From FEN-1073 sp050010135 (GTDB taxonomy: Bacteria; Chloroflexota; Anaerolineae; Anaerolineales; RBG-16-64-43): a stretch of DNA of 64,000 bases. The notes below the pieces were generated by a model. That model saw nothing but the letters and a program-made list of their open reading frames with translations. It did not search any database and was not told the DNA's origin. The stretch's first letter is position 1; each line of letters opens with the position of its first letter. Location of the stretch: assembly GCA_050010135.1 (NCBI GenBank), contig JBEKLP010000003.1, forward strand, positions 15,225 through 79,224. Reading direction: 5' to 3'. This document shows, one piece after another, positions 26,135 through 34,657 of this stretch. Both the position numbers and the translations under genes were made by a program.

Positions 26135-27057
26135 GGCCGCCGCGGAGTATTCCCGGCCAGCTCCTCGTCCATGCTTTCCTGCATATACGGGTAGGCGAAC
26201 CAGACGCTGGTCAGGCCGAACAGCACGCCGGTGATCACCCGCAACAGCGGGGTGCTCTCGCGGGCGGGGAACGAGAAGAAGGGCAGGTAGCTCAGCAGTT
26301 GCGATCCGCCGTCGAGCCCGATGGGGATGATGCCCAGAGCGATCCACAACGCCCAATGCAACGGCTTGATCCTGCCGCGGAGGAAAGCAAAGGCCAGCCC
26401 CGCAATCAGAATGGCGCCATAGATGGCCACGCACCGCTCGCAGAGCGCAATCTTGTATCCAAACAGTCCGTTGCCGATAAAAGCCCGCGACGCCCAAATG
26501 TCGTTGGGGTCGATTCCGGTGACGGCCTGGAATTCGGCGCGCGGATAATACAGCTGCTCCCCGAAGAGAAAGAACGAGCGAAATCCCAGCTGGTGGCAAG
26601 TGGCGCTGTAGACGGTATAGATCCAGCGGGCGGGAGCGGTGGCGCCGATTTTCATCAGCACGGGGGCGAGAAAGGACAAACCGAGGAACACGCCGACGAA
26701 TCCGTTGAACGCCGCTAGCCAGTGGCGGGAAAGCCAGCCGGCCGCCCGGTCGGCGGCACCGGATACCGCCTGAACCGGCCGGGGCACCTTGGTCTCCTGC
26801 TGGTATTGGCTGATGGCGCGCGCCAGAGCGAACGCGCTGGCGAGTTCCGGCTTCGACAGCGGCAGGCTGATGCGCCGGCCATTCACTTCCGCCGCGGGAA
26901 TATTCGCGCCCGCCGCTTCCTTCCAGACGGAGTTCGAATCCACGTCGCGAAGTTCCAACGCATGGGGATATTCCGCCTGGAGCGCGTCGGACCACTGCCG
27001 TGCCTGCGCGCTGGCGGGATCGTTGGCGCGGACATAGAGGATCAGTTGAAGTGTCAA
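26131..27057 (-). CDS. DUF2085 membrane protein with N-terminal thioredoxin-fold domain
   Basis: The 308-residue protein combines two parts. Residues 1-80 look like a glutaredoxin fold (LQLILYVRANDPASAQARQW), but the usual CxxC pair is missing, since the site reads VRANDPAS. Residues of about 115-300 are a DUF2085 domain with four or five membrane segments, the motif SATCHQLGFRSFF (C154, H155) and CERCVAIYG (C206, C209). DUF2085 has no assigned function. The gene overlaps tlpA by 4 bases and pgeF by 4 bases. Three conserved cysteines next to ccdA and tlpA suggest a membrane thiol-redox partner (inference). Confidence 0.88.
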   Translation of the reverse strand: MTLQLILYVRANDPASAQARQWSDALQAEYPHALELRDVDSNSVWKEAAGANIPAAEVNGRRISLPLSKPELASAFALARAISQYQQETKVPRPVQAVSGAADRAAGWLSRHWLAAFNGFVGVFLGLSFLAPVLMKIGATAPARWIYTVYSATCHQLGFRSFFLFGEQLYYPRAEFQAVTGIDPNDIWASRAFIGNGLFGYKIALCERCVAIYGAILIAGLAFAFLRGRIKPLHWALWIALGIIPIGLDGGSQLLSYLPFFSFPARESTPLLRVITGVLFGLTSVWFAYPYMQESMDEELAGNTPRRP

Positions 27058-27635
27058 GAGGCAACTCCCATGCGGGAAAGGATGGTATCGATCTCGGAGG
27101 AATCCAATGCGCCGATTTTAATCTGATGAACGGTGCCGTCGGCATCGATAAAAAAGCTTGTTGGCAGGCCGCGGACCAGATAAAGGTCGCGCACCGCAAG
27201 CGACGGATCCAGCAGGATGGTAAGCGAGGTGATGGAGAGCGATTCGGCGAAGGAACGGACCTCGTCCTCCGGTTCGCCCGTTTCCACGGCGATCACCCGC
27301 AGAGAATTTTCATACTTCTTCGCAATGCGGTCCAGGAGCGGCAGTTCTTCGCGGCACGGATCGCACCACGTGGCCCAGAAGTTAATCAGCACGGCTTTAT
27401 GGCCCAAGCCGGAAAGCTTGACCGAATGATCCTGTAAATCCGTCAAGGTAAAATCCGGCGCCGACGCGCCGACGATTGGCGCGGGAGCCGCGGTAATCGC
27501 GGCGCGGTGAAGTGCGGCGGTGGGACGGAGGGAGGTTTCGGCGGGGGAACCCGGCGCAAACCAGAACGCGGCTCCCACCCCAACCCCCAGAGCGGCTCCC
27601 GCCAGGAGTAACACGAATACCTTGCCCGCGCTCAT
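27054..27635 (-). CDS. TlpA-like membrane-anchored thiol-disulfide oxidoreductase
   Basis: The 193-residue protein has an N-terminal membrane anchor (VFVLLLAGAALGVGVGAAFWF). The extracytoplasmic thioredoxin domain has WCDPC (C91, C94) in VLINFWATWCDPCREELPLL and cis-Pro in RGLPTSFFID. It probably reduces disulfides outside the membrane using electrons from CcdA, whose gene lies 12 bases upstream. Its ATGA overlap with the DUF2085 gene means coupled translation. Confidence 0.93.
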   Translation of the reverse strand: MSAGKVFVLLLAGAALGVGVGAAFWFAPGSPAETSLRPTAALHRAAITAAPAPIVGASAPDFTLTDLQDHSVKLSGLGHKAVLINFWATWCDPCREELPLLDRIAKKYENSLRVIAVETGEPEDEVRSFAESLSITSLTILLDPSLAVRDLYLVRGLPTSFFIDADGTVHQIKIGALDSSEIDTILSRMGVAS

Positions 27636-27647
27636 CCGTCGTCTGCC

Positions 27648-28367
27648 CTATAAACCGATTTCCCAACTGGGCAGCCAGCGGATCAGAACCGCCAACTGGC
27701 CCGTCGCAAACAGCGCGCCGAAAACGGCCAGGATCAAACCGGCGGCGATGGAGACATACCGGGAGACTTTGTTCAAGGTGCACATCCATTTTCCGATTCG
27801 ATCCATGAATAGCGCCAGGAGCAGCAGCGGCACGCTCATTCCGAGTGCATAGACCGCTAGGAGCAATACTCCCCGCGCCAGCGAGCCTTCATATGCAGCG
27901 ACGGTCAGCACCGAGCCGAGGACCAAGCCGATGCAAGGGGTCCAGCCGGTGCCGAACACAAAGCCCATTGCCGCCGAGGAGGCGTATCCCAGGCGCGGGT
28001 TCGGTTGTACTTTCGGGCGCAAGGTGTAGTCTAAAAACGGGATGTGGATCAAGCCCATCAGCTGCAGCCCGAACACCACCATCAACACACCGCCGATCCG
28101 TGCCAGCCATTCCCGGTACTCGAGCATCCATCGCCCGAGAACCGAAGCCGTGGCACCCAGAGCGATGAACATAAGGCTGAATCCGATGGCGAACGCCAAG
28201 CCGTGAAGGAACACCTGCCAGCGTCCAGCTTTTTCCGGATCGCATCCGGCGGCGAGACCGGCCAGGTAAGCTAGGTATCCGGGCATAACCGGCAGAATAC
28301 AGGGTGAGAGGAAGGACACCACGCCCGCCAGCCAAATCCAACCGATGGGAAACTGCGTTGCCTCCAT
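27648..28367 (-). CDS. ccdA: cytochrome c biogenesis protein CcdA
   Basis: The 239-residue protein has six membrane segments. The two redox cysteines are in FLSPCILPVMPGYLAYL (C23) and FGTGWTPCIGLVLGSVL (about residue 144), the CcdA/DsbD-gamma signature. It carries reducing equivalents from cytosolic thioredoxin to extracytoplasmic TlpA-like proteins. It stands 12 bases upstream of tlpA and follows an L,D-transpeptidase gene by 13 bases. No cytochrome c maturation genes lie in the window, so general thiol reduction is as likely as heme attachment. Confidence 0.95.
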   Translation of the reverse strand: MEATQFPIGWIWLAGVVSFLSPCILPVMPGYLAYLAGLAAGCDPEKAGRWQVFLHGLAFAIGFSLMFIALGATASVLGRWMLEYREWLARIGGVLMVVFGLQLMGLIHIPFLDYTLRPKVQPNPRLGYASSAAMGFVFGTGWTPCIGLVLGSVLTVAAYEGSLARGVLLLAVYALGMSVPLLLLALFMDRIGKWMCTLNKVSRYVSIAAGLILAVFGALFATGQLAVLIRWLPSWEIGL

Positions 28368-28380
28368 CGAAGCGCGCCGC

Positions 28381-29463
28381 TCAGCCGACGACCTTGACCC
28401 GCGTCCCGCCCGTTCCCAGCTTTTCCACGTCGCCCGCCGGATACGGAGCGGCAGGGGTGGTCCAGCGGAAAATCCACTTCGCGTCTTCCGGACGGGCGTT
28501 TACGCAGCCGTGCGATTTAGGGATCCCAAAATCGTTATGCCAGTAGGTGGAATGGATCGCCTCCCCGTGCCCGGAGAACAGGCAGGTCCAGCCCACACCC
28601 ACCAGGTCGTAACCGGTTGTGAGGTCGCCGCCGCCCATGCGCAATCCGATCCGTTTGCGATAGATCGGGTGATCGCCCACTGGAGTCGTCCACTGGCCGG
28701 TGTCGGGATCGTGCCCGCCTGAGGAAATCACGGCATAATAAACTTCCTTGCCGTTTTCCCGCGCGGAGAGGGTGAGAAGATTTCCCGTAAGATCGACCAC
28801 GATCTGTTTGTCTTCAACATTGGGAGAAATGGGAGCGGTTTCTTCGGCGGTGATCACCCGCAGACCTTCGGCGCGGGCGTACATCGGCGCCGCCAGCTCG
28901 TCCAGGAAATACCACACCCGGCCGCCGCTGTCCGTGACTGCTTTCGTCGCTGGAAAGATCGCCGCGTTATACAACGTGGCGGGACGGCTGTATGGCTGAA
29001 GCAAATAGGACGGCGAGTTTATGTCCGGCGCGACATGTCCCTGAAGCCATGGTACGCTCACTTCCACCCAGACCTTCCCGTCGGGAATGGAATTGAGCGG
29101 GGTCTGGATTTGGAATTCCTGGGGGAAGACGTACGGCGCCCAAAGGTATCCGTCGGGGGTTTCGAACCAGCGGTGATTGTGCGGGTCCGCTGCCGGGCCC
29201 TTGCCGACCACCTCCCGTAAAATTGTGACGATATTATCCACGTATTTCTTTCCAACCGCCGGAGCCTCCGCATCCGGATGCGTGCGCAGCGAGAGAGTCG
29301 CCAGCACGCGCCCCAGCCGGGTTCCGTTGGAATAGGTTTTCTTCCACTCGTCGATCAGATCGACGGCCGATTGCTTCCAAAGGCTCGGGATATTCTTCGG
29401 GACCAGTTCATAACCCGCGCCGATGGCGGCCAATTGGAGAAATTTCCTGCGCGATAGTTTCAC
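28381..29463 (-). CDS. Tat-exported L,D-transpeptidase (YkuD)
   Basis: I start at the GTG at 29463, preceded by CCGGAG, which yields MKLSRRKFLQLAAIGAG, a twin-arginine signal. The long upstream ATG (29511) lacks this logic. The middle region carries no known domain. The C-terminal YkuD domain has TYWHNDFGIPKSHGCVNARP with the catalytic SHGC. It forms 3-3 cross-links in peptidoglycan or anchors proteins. It is the first gene of a run with ccdA, tlpA, DUF2085, pgeF and yggS-T-U on the same strand. Confidence 0.88.
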   Translation of the reverse strand: MKLSRRKFLQLAAIGAGYELVPKNIPSLWKQSAVDLIDEWKKTYSNGTRLGRVLATLSLRTHPDAEAPAVGKKYVDNIVTILREVVGKGPAADPHNHRWFETPDGYLWAPYVFPQEFQIQTPLNSIPDGKVWVEVSVPWLQGHVAPDINSPSYLLQPYSRPATLYNAAIFPATKAVTDSGGRVWYFLDELAAPMYARAEGLRVITAEETAPISPNVEDKQIVVDLTGNLLTLSARENGKEVYYAVISSGGHDPDTGQWTTPVGDHPIYRKRIGLRMGGGDLTTGYDLVGVGWTCLFSGHGEAIHSTYWHNDFGIPKSHGCVNARPEDAKWIFRWTTPAAPYPAGDVEKLGTGGTRVKVVG

Positions 29464-29529
29464 AAGTAAGCTCCGGAGGAAAAGCATACCGGGAAGAGGG
29501 ATTTTAGACAAGGGCGGTAGGAATTAGGA

Positions 29530-29602
29530 CCCCTCACCCCGCCGGAAAATCGCCGGCTTCCCCTCTCCCAGTTTATACTGGGAGAGGGGTAAGGGGTGAG
29601 GG
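29530..29602. repeat. nested palindromic extragenic element
   Basis: The inner inverted repeat is CCCCTCTCCCAGT (29560-29572) and ACTGGGAGAGGGG (29577-29589), with a 4-base loop. The outer arms CCCTCACCCC (29531-29540) and GGGGTGAGGG (29593-29602) are perfect. A small GCCGG/CCGGC hairpin lies on the left side. The element resembles dispersed REP-like repeats seen in environmental bacterial genomes. It ends 15 bases before the yjbQ start, so it covers that gene's leader. Confidence 0.75.
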
Positions 29603-29616
29603 AGAGAAGAAACCAA

Positions 29617-30036
29617 ATGCTTTCCTATCGAAAAGAACTGTGGTTCAACCTTCCCGCGCGGCGGGGTTTCGTGAACATCACCCAGGAGGTGGAGCAGGCG
29701 CTCGGGGATAGTAGAATCCGGGAGGGACTCGTGCTGGTCAATGCGATGCATATCACCGCCTCGGTTTTCATCAACGACGACGAGTCCGGTCTGCATGAGG
29801 ATTACGACGCCTGGTTGGAAAGGCTCGCGCCGCACGAGCCGGTATCACAATACCGGCACAATCGCACCGGCGAGGACAACGGCGACGCGCATCTCAAGCG
29901 CCAGGTGATGGGCCGCGAAGTGGTGGTGGCGGTGACGCAGGGGAAGCTGGACTTCGGCCCCTGGGAGCAGATTTTCTACGGAGAGTTTGACGGACGCAGG
30001 CGGAAAAGGGTGCTGATAAAAATTATTGGGGAGTGA
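29617..30036 (+). CDS. yjbQ: YjbQ/UPF0047 family protein
   Basis: The 139-residue protein has the family motifs REGLVLVNAMHITASVFIND, NDDESGLHEDYDAWLE, HNRTGEDNGDAHLKRQVMGRE and GPWEQIFYGEFDG. YjbQ proteins have thiamine phosphate synthase side activity, and the true role is unsettled. The ATG at 29617 follows GGAGAGAAG. Seven upstream codons belong to the repeat element and are excluded. The gene starts directly behind the REP-like element. Confidence 0.92.
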   Translation: MLSYRKELWFNLPARRGFVNITQEVEQALGDSRIREGLVLVNAMHITASVFINDDESGLHEDYDAWLERLAPHEPVSQYRHNRTGEDNGDAHLKRQVMGREVVVAVTQGKLDFGPWEQIFYGEFDGRRRKRVLIKIIGE

Positions 30037-30180
30037 AGAACAGCGCGGGATGCCGCATGGTTTCCGGCATCACCGATCCTGTGAGATTGGCAACAAGCTG
30101 CGGTGGATTCGCAATACTGAAAGCGGAACAACAGATATATAATCAATAAAGAACCATACAGGGATAATCCAGGAGGCGGT
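30037..30180 (+). other. intergenic region before the decayed secreted-protein copy
   Basis: This short spacer has a TATAAT at about 30137 and a CAGGAGGCGG ribosome binding site just before the ATG at 30181, so the expression signals of the decayed copy still look intact. No gene is seen. Confidence 0.45.
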
Positions 30181-31132
30181 ATGCGACCCTTTGCATGGAC
30201 TTTCCATCGTGTTCGAATAATCGGTGTCGGATTATTCCTCATAGGTATTTCCGTCTTCCCGGTTTCCGACGTTGCTGCGAAATCTTCCACGAAAGCCAAT
30301 CCTTCGGAACAATCGAAAATGGTGGGATAGTACGTCTATTTTGACGGCACCAATGCCAAACGTTTGTGCGTCGGGCAAAAAACGGACCTGATCGTGAATT
30401 TTGGTTCGATCGATCCCTTGCTGCACCCCCTGGTCCCCATCGACAGCATCGATATCTCCTCCGCCAACAATACGGTTGACCCGGTGGAAATCCAGCCGAT
30501 GAGCAATTCCGGGGCGGTGAGTTCGGTCTTCACGGCCAAGAAAGCGGGGACCGATACGATCGTTACGATTTTATGCAATTATTGGTACGGCTATAAGGAA
30601 GAGGTCAGCGCCGCCCAGGACACCATCACCATCAAGGTCCTGAAAACGTGCCAATATCATTACAAGCTCCACGGGGAATTGAATGTAAAAATCTCAAAAG
30701 CGAAATCTCGGAGTCTCTGCGGTTTACCTTCGATTCGGTGGGCGATCTCATGGCGCAGGACCCTGACCGACCGGATTTGCTGACGGGCGAGAATAACGCG
30801 ATCACCCTCGAGACCATGATCACCGATTTAACCATGCTGGATTGCTCCTTGGTCAGCCAGGATTCCGGTTACGGATATGGCAGCGTGATCAGCAGGTGCC
30901 GGTTTCCATGTCGGCTATGATCCCGTCCGAAGGGAGTTTTACCGACGGGGAGGATTTTTCCGGGGGAGGAGGCACCCTTCCGATCCAGCCGGACTTTTTA
31001 CAGGAGGGCTTGGATCGGCTTAAATCGGTTGCGACCGGCAGCTATACGGCGATGCTTTCGCTATTCGGCGGGAAGAGCAATAAACTTGCGGGCGTCGAGA
31101 TGCGATCCTGTTGGATAAGCCTCAAGGACTGA
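30181..31132 (+). pseudogene. decayed copy of secreted protein
   Basis: This is the upstream copy of the gene at 31229 and matches it in all three frames. It starts with a good ribosome binding site and a signal peptide, but has a TAG at 30328-30330 after 49 codons. A frameshift near 30685-30695 moves the reading from GELNVK to SEISESLRFTFDS. A deletion after DSGYGYGSV then removes about 34 codons relative to the intact copy. The frame resumes as DQQVPVSMSAMIPSEG and ends at 31132 with a different tail. Three independent lesions show true decay. The intact downstream copy probably made it dispensable. Confidence 0.88.
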
Positions 31133-31154
31133 TCGGAAGGGTTTTTTACAAAAT

Positions 31155-31182
31155 TTGCTTTTTTTTCATTCCTGCATAGAAT
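31155..31182 (+). promoter_or_regulatory. candidate promoter of the secreted protein/lipoprotein pair
   Basis: TTGCTT (31155-31160) and TAGAAT (31177-31182) are separated by 16 bases. A perfect palindrome AATCATC-T-GATGATT (31185-31199) lies over the predicted start of transcription, as an operator would. Confidence 0.45.
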
Positions 31183-31228
31183 CTAATCATCTGATGATTG
31201 GCGGAAAGTTTCCGGGAGGAGGGGAAGC

Positions 31229-32233
31229 ATGAAAATTCTCCGCGTAAGGTTTTTCCTGATCCTTTCCTTGTTGATTGGACTATCGTCATTGCCGGTCTCC
31301 CGGGTTGCGGCCGAAATTTCACAGGCCGGCGGCTCGATCCCAAAAGCAGAGACCGCCCATGGCTATCAGATCCATTTCGTCCAACCTCATATATCGAAGC
31401 TCTGCGTTGGACAAAAAACAATATTGGAAGCCGAGTTTGGCCCCGATAGTTTCTTAACGCCGCTGATAGATGTTAGCAGCATCACGTTTTGGACATCGAA
31501 TGGAAATTCCCTCTCGCAAGAGAGCCTCTTTCCAGTTGTCAAAGCGGGGGTGGTGAGCAGCACCTTTACGGCAAAAAACGAGGGTACGGATACGTTAAGT
31601 GTTGATGTGGCGGTTTACCATTATGAAAATGGCACGCCAACCGGCGAAGTTCTTTCGGACTCCGATACAACCACCATTGAGGTCCTGAAATCGTGCCAAT
31701 ATCATTACAAGCTCTACGGGGAATTGACCGTAGATATCGTCGAAGGCGAAATCTCGGAATCTTTGCTATTTACCGTGGATTCGTCAGGCGATCTCATGCC
31801 GGAGGATCCGGACCATCCGGACATGCTGACGAGCGAGAATAACGCGATACACATCACCGCCATGATCACCAATTTAACTATGCCGGATTGCTCCTTGGTC
31901 AGCCAGGATTCCGGAGACGGATTTGGCAGCGTGAATGCGTCCGCTGAAATAGACAGCGACGCAAAGACAATCCGTTTTACGCTCGGTCCGCCTCAAGACT
32001 TTCAGTGGGGTAAATCCGCTGTCGGACAATGCGGGGATCAACAAGTGCCGGTTTCCATGTCCGCCATGATCCCATCTGAAGGGAATTTTATCGACGGGGA
32101 GGATTTTTCCGAGGACGGCGGCACGCTTTCGATCCAGCTGGATTTCTTCCAGAAGGGCTTGGATCGGCTTGAGTCGGTTGCGACCGGCAGCTACACGGCG
32201 ATGCTTTCTCTGGAGCCGGAGGATTCGCAATGA
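31229..32233 (+). CDS. secreted protein of unknown function, 334 aa
   Basis: A Sec signal peptide (MKILRVRFFLILSLLIGLSSLPVSRVAAE) leads to an all-beta protein. The region of about residues 45-150 resembles a bacterial Ig-like domain (AKNEGTDTLSVDVAVYHYENG). The second half has several conserved cysteines (SCQYHY, MPDCSLV, GQCGDQQ). I do not recognise a family. The ATG has GGAGGAGGGG. The 3' end overlaps the downstream lipoprotein gene by 4 bases (ATGA), so the products are coupled and may act together outside the membrane. Confidence 0.75.
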   Translation: MKILRVRFFLILSLLIGLSSLPVSRVAAEISQAGGSIPKAETAHGYQIHFVQPHISKLCVGQKTILEAEFGPDSFLTPLIDVSSITFWTSNGNSLSQESLFPVVKAGVVSSTFTAKNEGTDTLSVDVAVYHYENGTPTGEVLSDSDTTTIEVLKSCQYHYKLYGELTVDIVEGEISESLLFTVDSSGDLMPEDPDHPDMLTSENNAIHITAMITNLTMPDCSLVSQDSGDGFGSVNASAEIDSDAKTIRFTLGPPQDFQWGKSAVGQCGDQQVPVSMSAMIPSEGNFIDGEDFSEDGGTLSIQLDFFQKGLDRLESVATGSYTAMLSLEPEDSQ

Positions 32234-33603
32234 AAAGCCAACCCCCTTCCGGAAAACGTGTTGGGTTGTATATTCTTGCGGTTGGGGGGTGGATCCTCCT
32301 TTCCTGCTCGCTGAGTCTTCCCTTTGCCTCCTCATCCCCTTCAACCGGCGGCAGCTCGGGGGTTTTACTGCAGGATCCCACCTTGGGTCTGGCGGATCTG
32401 GCGGGTTACCACGCGACCCTGAGCCAGGACGTCACCGGGACCCTCAAAGGCGCCGCGTTCGAGCGCCATACGAAACTCGAGCTAACCCGCGCCCCGGCGA
32501 CGGGGGATTTCGATTTCTCCCTTACGATTCAAGGGAGCGACGAGCCCTCCACCTATTTGCGGGTGATCGGGCTCGGGCCGGCAATTTACGCGTGGAAATC
32601 GCCCGTGGGGCGATGCGCAGGCGAGTATGACGAACAATCGGCGAAAAAGCTGATCGACCCGACCGCGATGCTGTCCCCCGTCTCCAAGGCGACCAAAGTC
32701 GGAAACGAATCTGTCAACGGGATCCCCGCGACGCATTACCGCTTCGACCAGAATTCGCTCCCCTGGGCGGACCCGAAACCCAAGGTCGCCGGAGAAATAT
32801 GGATCGCCAATACCGGAGGATACGTCGTCAAATATCTGTTGAACGTATCCGCTCCTTCAAAGCCCGATTCGAATGAGGCCCAAGTCGCTCAAACCTGGGA
32901 CTATGAGGTCGACGGGACCGATGGCTCGGCGTCGGTCGCGTTGCCGAAAGGCTGCCTGGAAGTTCTAACGGATGTTCCGGTGATGGCGGACGCCCAATCG
33001 CTCATCCGCGCAAACGGCATGACGGATTTCGTGACCGCCTCGACCGGCCGGCAGGTTCTCGATTTTTATTCGCAGAATCTACCGCCGCTGGGCTGGAAGA
33101 GCGACAAGGAATTACCGGCCGGGGACGTTCCGTTGCCGTTCGCCGCCTCGTTTACCAACAGCGGCCGACGCGTCTCCCTTCGACTGAGTCAAGCCGTTCC
33201 ATCAGGGGTGGATGTGACCTTCCTGCTTCTTGGTGCCGTTGGTTCGTCCGCCACAACCCAACCGACCGTGAAGCCCGGCCGAGCGACCGCAACACCGGGG
33301 CTTGCGCCGACCGTGCCTCTCTCCCAAAGCGGGTTGCCCGAGGATATCCCGCTCTACCCGGGGGCGACCGGCCTGATGAAATTGTCCGATCAGGCGGTCG
33401 AGTTTTCAACGACCGATTCGACGGACAAGGTCGATCAGTTTTACCAGCAGCAAATGCCGGCGCAAAAATGGACGCTGCTGAGCGCCACTAAGCAGGGCGC
33501 AAATATCATCGACGTCTGGCAAAAAGACGATCGGGTCGCAACGATCACCATCCTGCCCCAAGGAGGCAATACGGTAGTGATGATCACGTTCGCCAGTTCA
33601 TGA
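32230..33603 (+). CDS. lipoprotein, possible LolA/LppX-like fold
   Basis: The 457-residue lipoprotein has lipobox LLSC (lipidated Cys26) and starts inside the preceding stop codon. The first half (about 50-240) resembles the LppX/LprAFG or LolA-like beta-half-barrel fold, with FERHTKLELTRAP, DFDFSLTIQGSDEP and YEVDGTDGSASV. A second part (about 255-345) and a C-terminal repeat of it (about 385-455) share the pattern VLDFYSQNLPPLGWK and VDQFYQQQMPAQKWTLL, joined by a Thr/Pro linker. Lipid binding is possible for the first domain. The assignment is tentative. Confidence 0.7.
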   Translation: MKSQPPSGKRVGLYILAVGGWILLSCSLSLPFASSSPSTGGSSGVLLQDPTLGLADLAGYHATLSQDVTGTLKGAAFERHTKLELTRAPATGDFDFSLTIQGSDEPSTYLRVIGLGPAIYAWKSPVGRCAGEYDEQSAKKLIDPTAMLSPVSKATKVGNESVNGIPATHYRFDQNSLPWADPKPKVAGEIWIANTGGYVVKYLLNVSAPSKPDSNEAQVAQTWDYEVDGTDGSASVALPKGCLEVLTDVPVMADAQSLIRANGMTDFVTASTGRQVLDFYSQNLPPLGWKSDKELPAGDVPLPFAASFTNSGRRVSLRLSQAVPSGVDVTFLLLGAVGSSATTQPTVKPGRATATPGLAPTVPLSQSGLPEDIPLYPGATGLMKLSDQAVEFSTTDSTDKVDQFYQQQMPAQKWTLLSATKQGANIIDVWQKDDRVATITILPQGGNTVVMITFASS

Positions 33604-33662
33604 TGCGGTTTCTCCCGTTGGACCCGTAGCGGGATGGGGAAAGTGGGGAATGGAAAAACCAT

Positions 33663-33688
33663 TTCACCGCAAAGGCGCAAAGAGCGCT
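33663..33688. repeat. short GC-rich dispersed-repeat-like segment
   Basis: TTCACCGCAAAGGCGCAAAG followed by AGCGC contains the unit GCGCAAAG in near-repeat. This string type recurs between genes in many environmental bacterial genomes. Only one copy is seen in this window. The spacer 33604-33793 holds nothing else I can support. Confidence 0.3.
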
Positions 33689-33793
33689 AATGTTCACTTA
33701 AATTTCTTGACGGTCTATGCGTCCCCGGCCCGACCTACCAGGGGCGGGCTTTGCGGTAAGAACCAGTTTTTTTATTAATATAGCGTTATCGAT

Positions 33794-34657
33794 TTATAAG
33801 AATTCCTCGATCAGCGCATTCCATTCTTCATCAGTCAATCCGATCCGGCTGTTCACGAGGGGCTCCCCTTGCAGTGACGGTTCATCCTCGACAAAGGTCG
33901 GCCGGTCGGCTTCGTAGAACACGCCGAGCGGCAGTTTGTCGTCGGTGCGCATCGCTTGCTTGATCGCAGCGTCGAGATTCGACGGATCGTGCCCCTCGCT
34001 CTCCAGTTTGAACACCTTCTCGCGGAACCAGGCGAAGGTATTGACCTTGTTCCATGTGACACAGGGGGAAAACACGTCCACCAGGGAAAAACCTTTGTGG
34101 GCGATTCCCCGTTTCATCACCTCGGCCAATTGGACCGGGTCGCCGGAGAAACCCCGACCGACGAAGGTCGCCCCGCCCACCAAGGCCATCGCCAATGGGT
34201 TGAGCGCGTTCTCCGGGTTCCCTTCCGGCGTGGATTTGGTCTTGGCGCACTTGGCCGACGTGGGGGACGCCTGGCCGGTGGTGAGCCCATAAATTTGATT
34301 GTCCATCACGATATAAGTCAGGTCGAGGTTTCGCCGCAGGGCGTGGATGAAATGACCGACCCCTATCCCGTAGCCGTCGCCGTCTCCGCCGGTGATCACC
34401 ACGGTCAGATCCATGTTCGCCATCTTGATCCCCTGGGCGACCGGAACGGCCCGGCCGTGAAGGGTGTGAATTCCATACGCGTTCATGAAATGGGGTAAGT
34501 CGGAGGAGCACCCGATCCCGGAAACGACGACCAGATTCTGGCGCTCAATGCTCAGCGCCGCGCAGGCGGTCTGCAGCGCGTTGAGGACTCCGTAATCACC
34601 GCACCCGGGGCACCAGGTTTGCCGGACGTGGGATTTATATTCGCTGGCTGTGCTCAT
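33794..34657 (-). CDS. 2-oxoacid:ferredoxin oxidoreductase, beta subunit
   Basis: The 287-residue TPP-binding subunit shows WCPGCGDYGVLNALQ, GIGCSSDLPHFMN, the TPP motif TGGDGDGYGIGVGHFIHALRRN with its Mg-binding NQIYGLTTGQ, and FSPCVTWN. It is the KorB/OorB-type subunit that decarboxylates a 2-oxoacid to acyl-CoA with ferredoxin as acceptor, in the cytosol. It overlaps the alpha/gamma subunit gene by 4 bases. Typical of anaerobic metabolism. The substrate (2-oxoglutarate or pyruvate) cannot be told from the sequence. Confidence 0.95.
   Translation of the reverse strand: MSTASEYKSHVRQTWCPGCGDYGVLNALQTACAALSIERQNLVVVSGIGCSSDLPHFMNAYGIHTLHGRAVPVAQGIKMANMDLTVVITGGDGDGYGIGVGHFIHALRRNLDLTYIVMDNQIYGLTTGQASPTSAKCAKTKSTPEGNPENALNPLAMALVGGATFVGRGFSGDPVQLAEVMKRGIAHKGFSLVDVFSPCVTWNKVNTFAWFREKVFKLESEGHDPSNLDAAIKQAMRTDDKLPLGVFYEADRPTFVEDEPSLQGEPLVNSRIGLTDEEWNALIEEFL

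Noticed and set aside
25352..27199. 615-codon open frame on the minus strand
   Set aside because: Only the part from 26134 matches PgeF. The upstream part reads tlpA and DUF2085 in the wrong frame.
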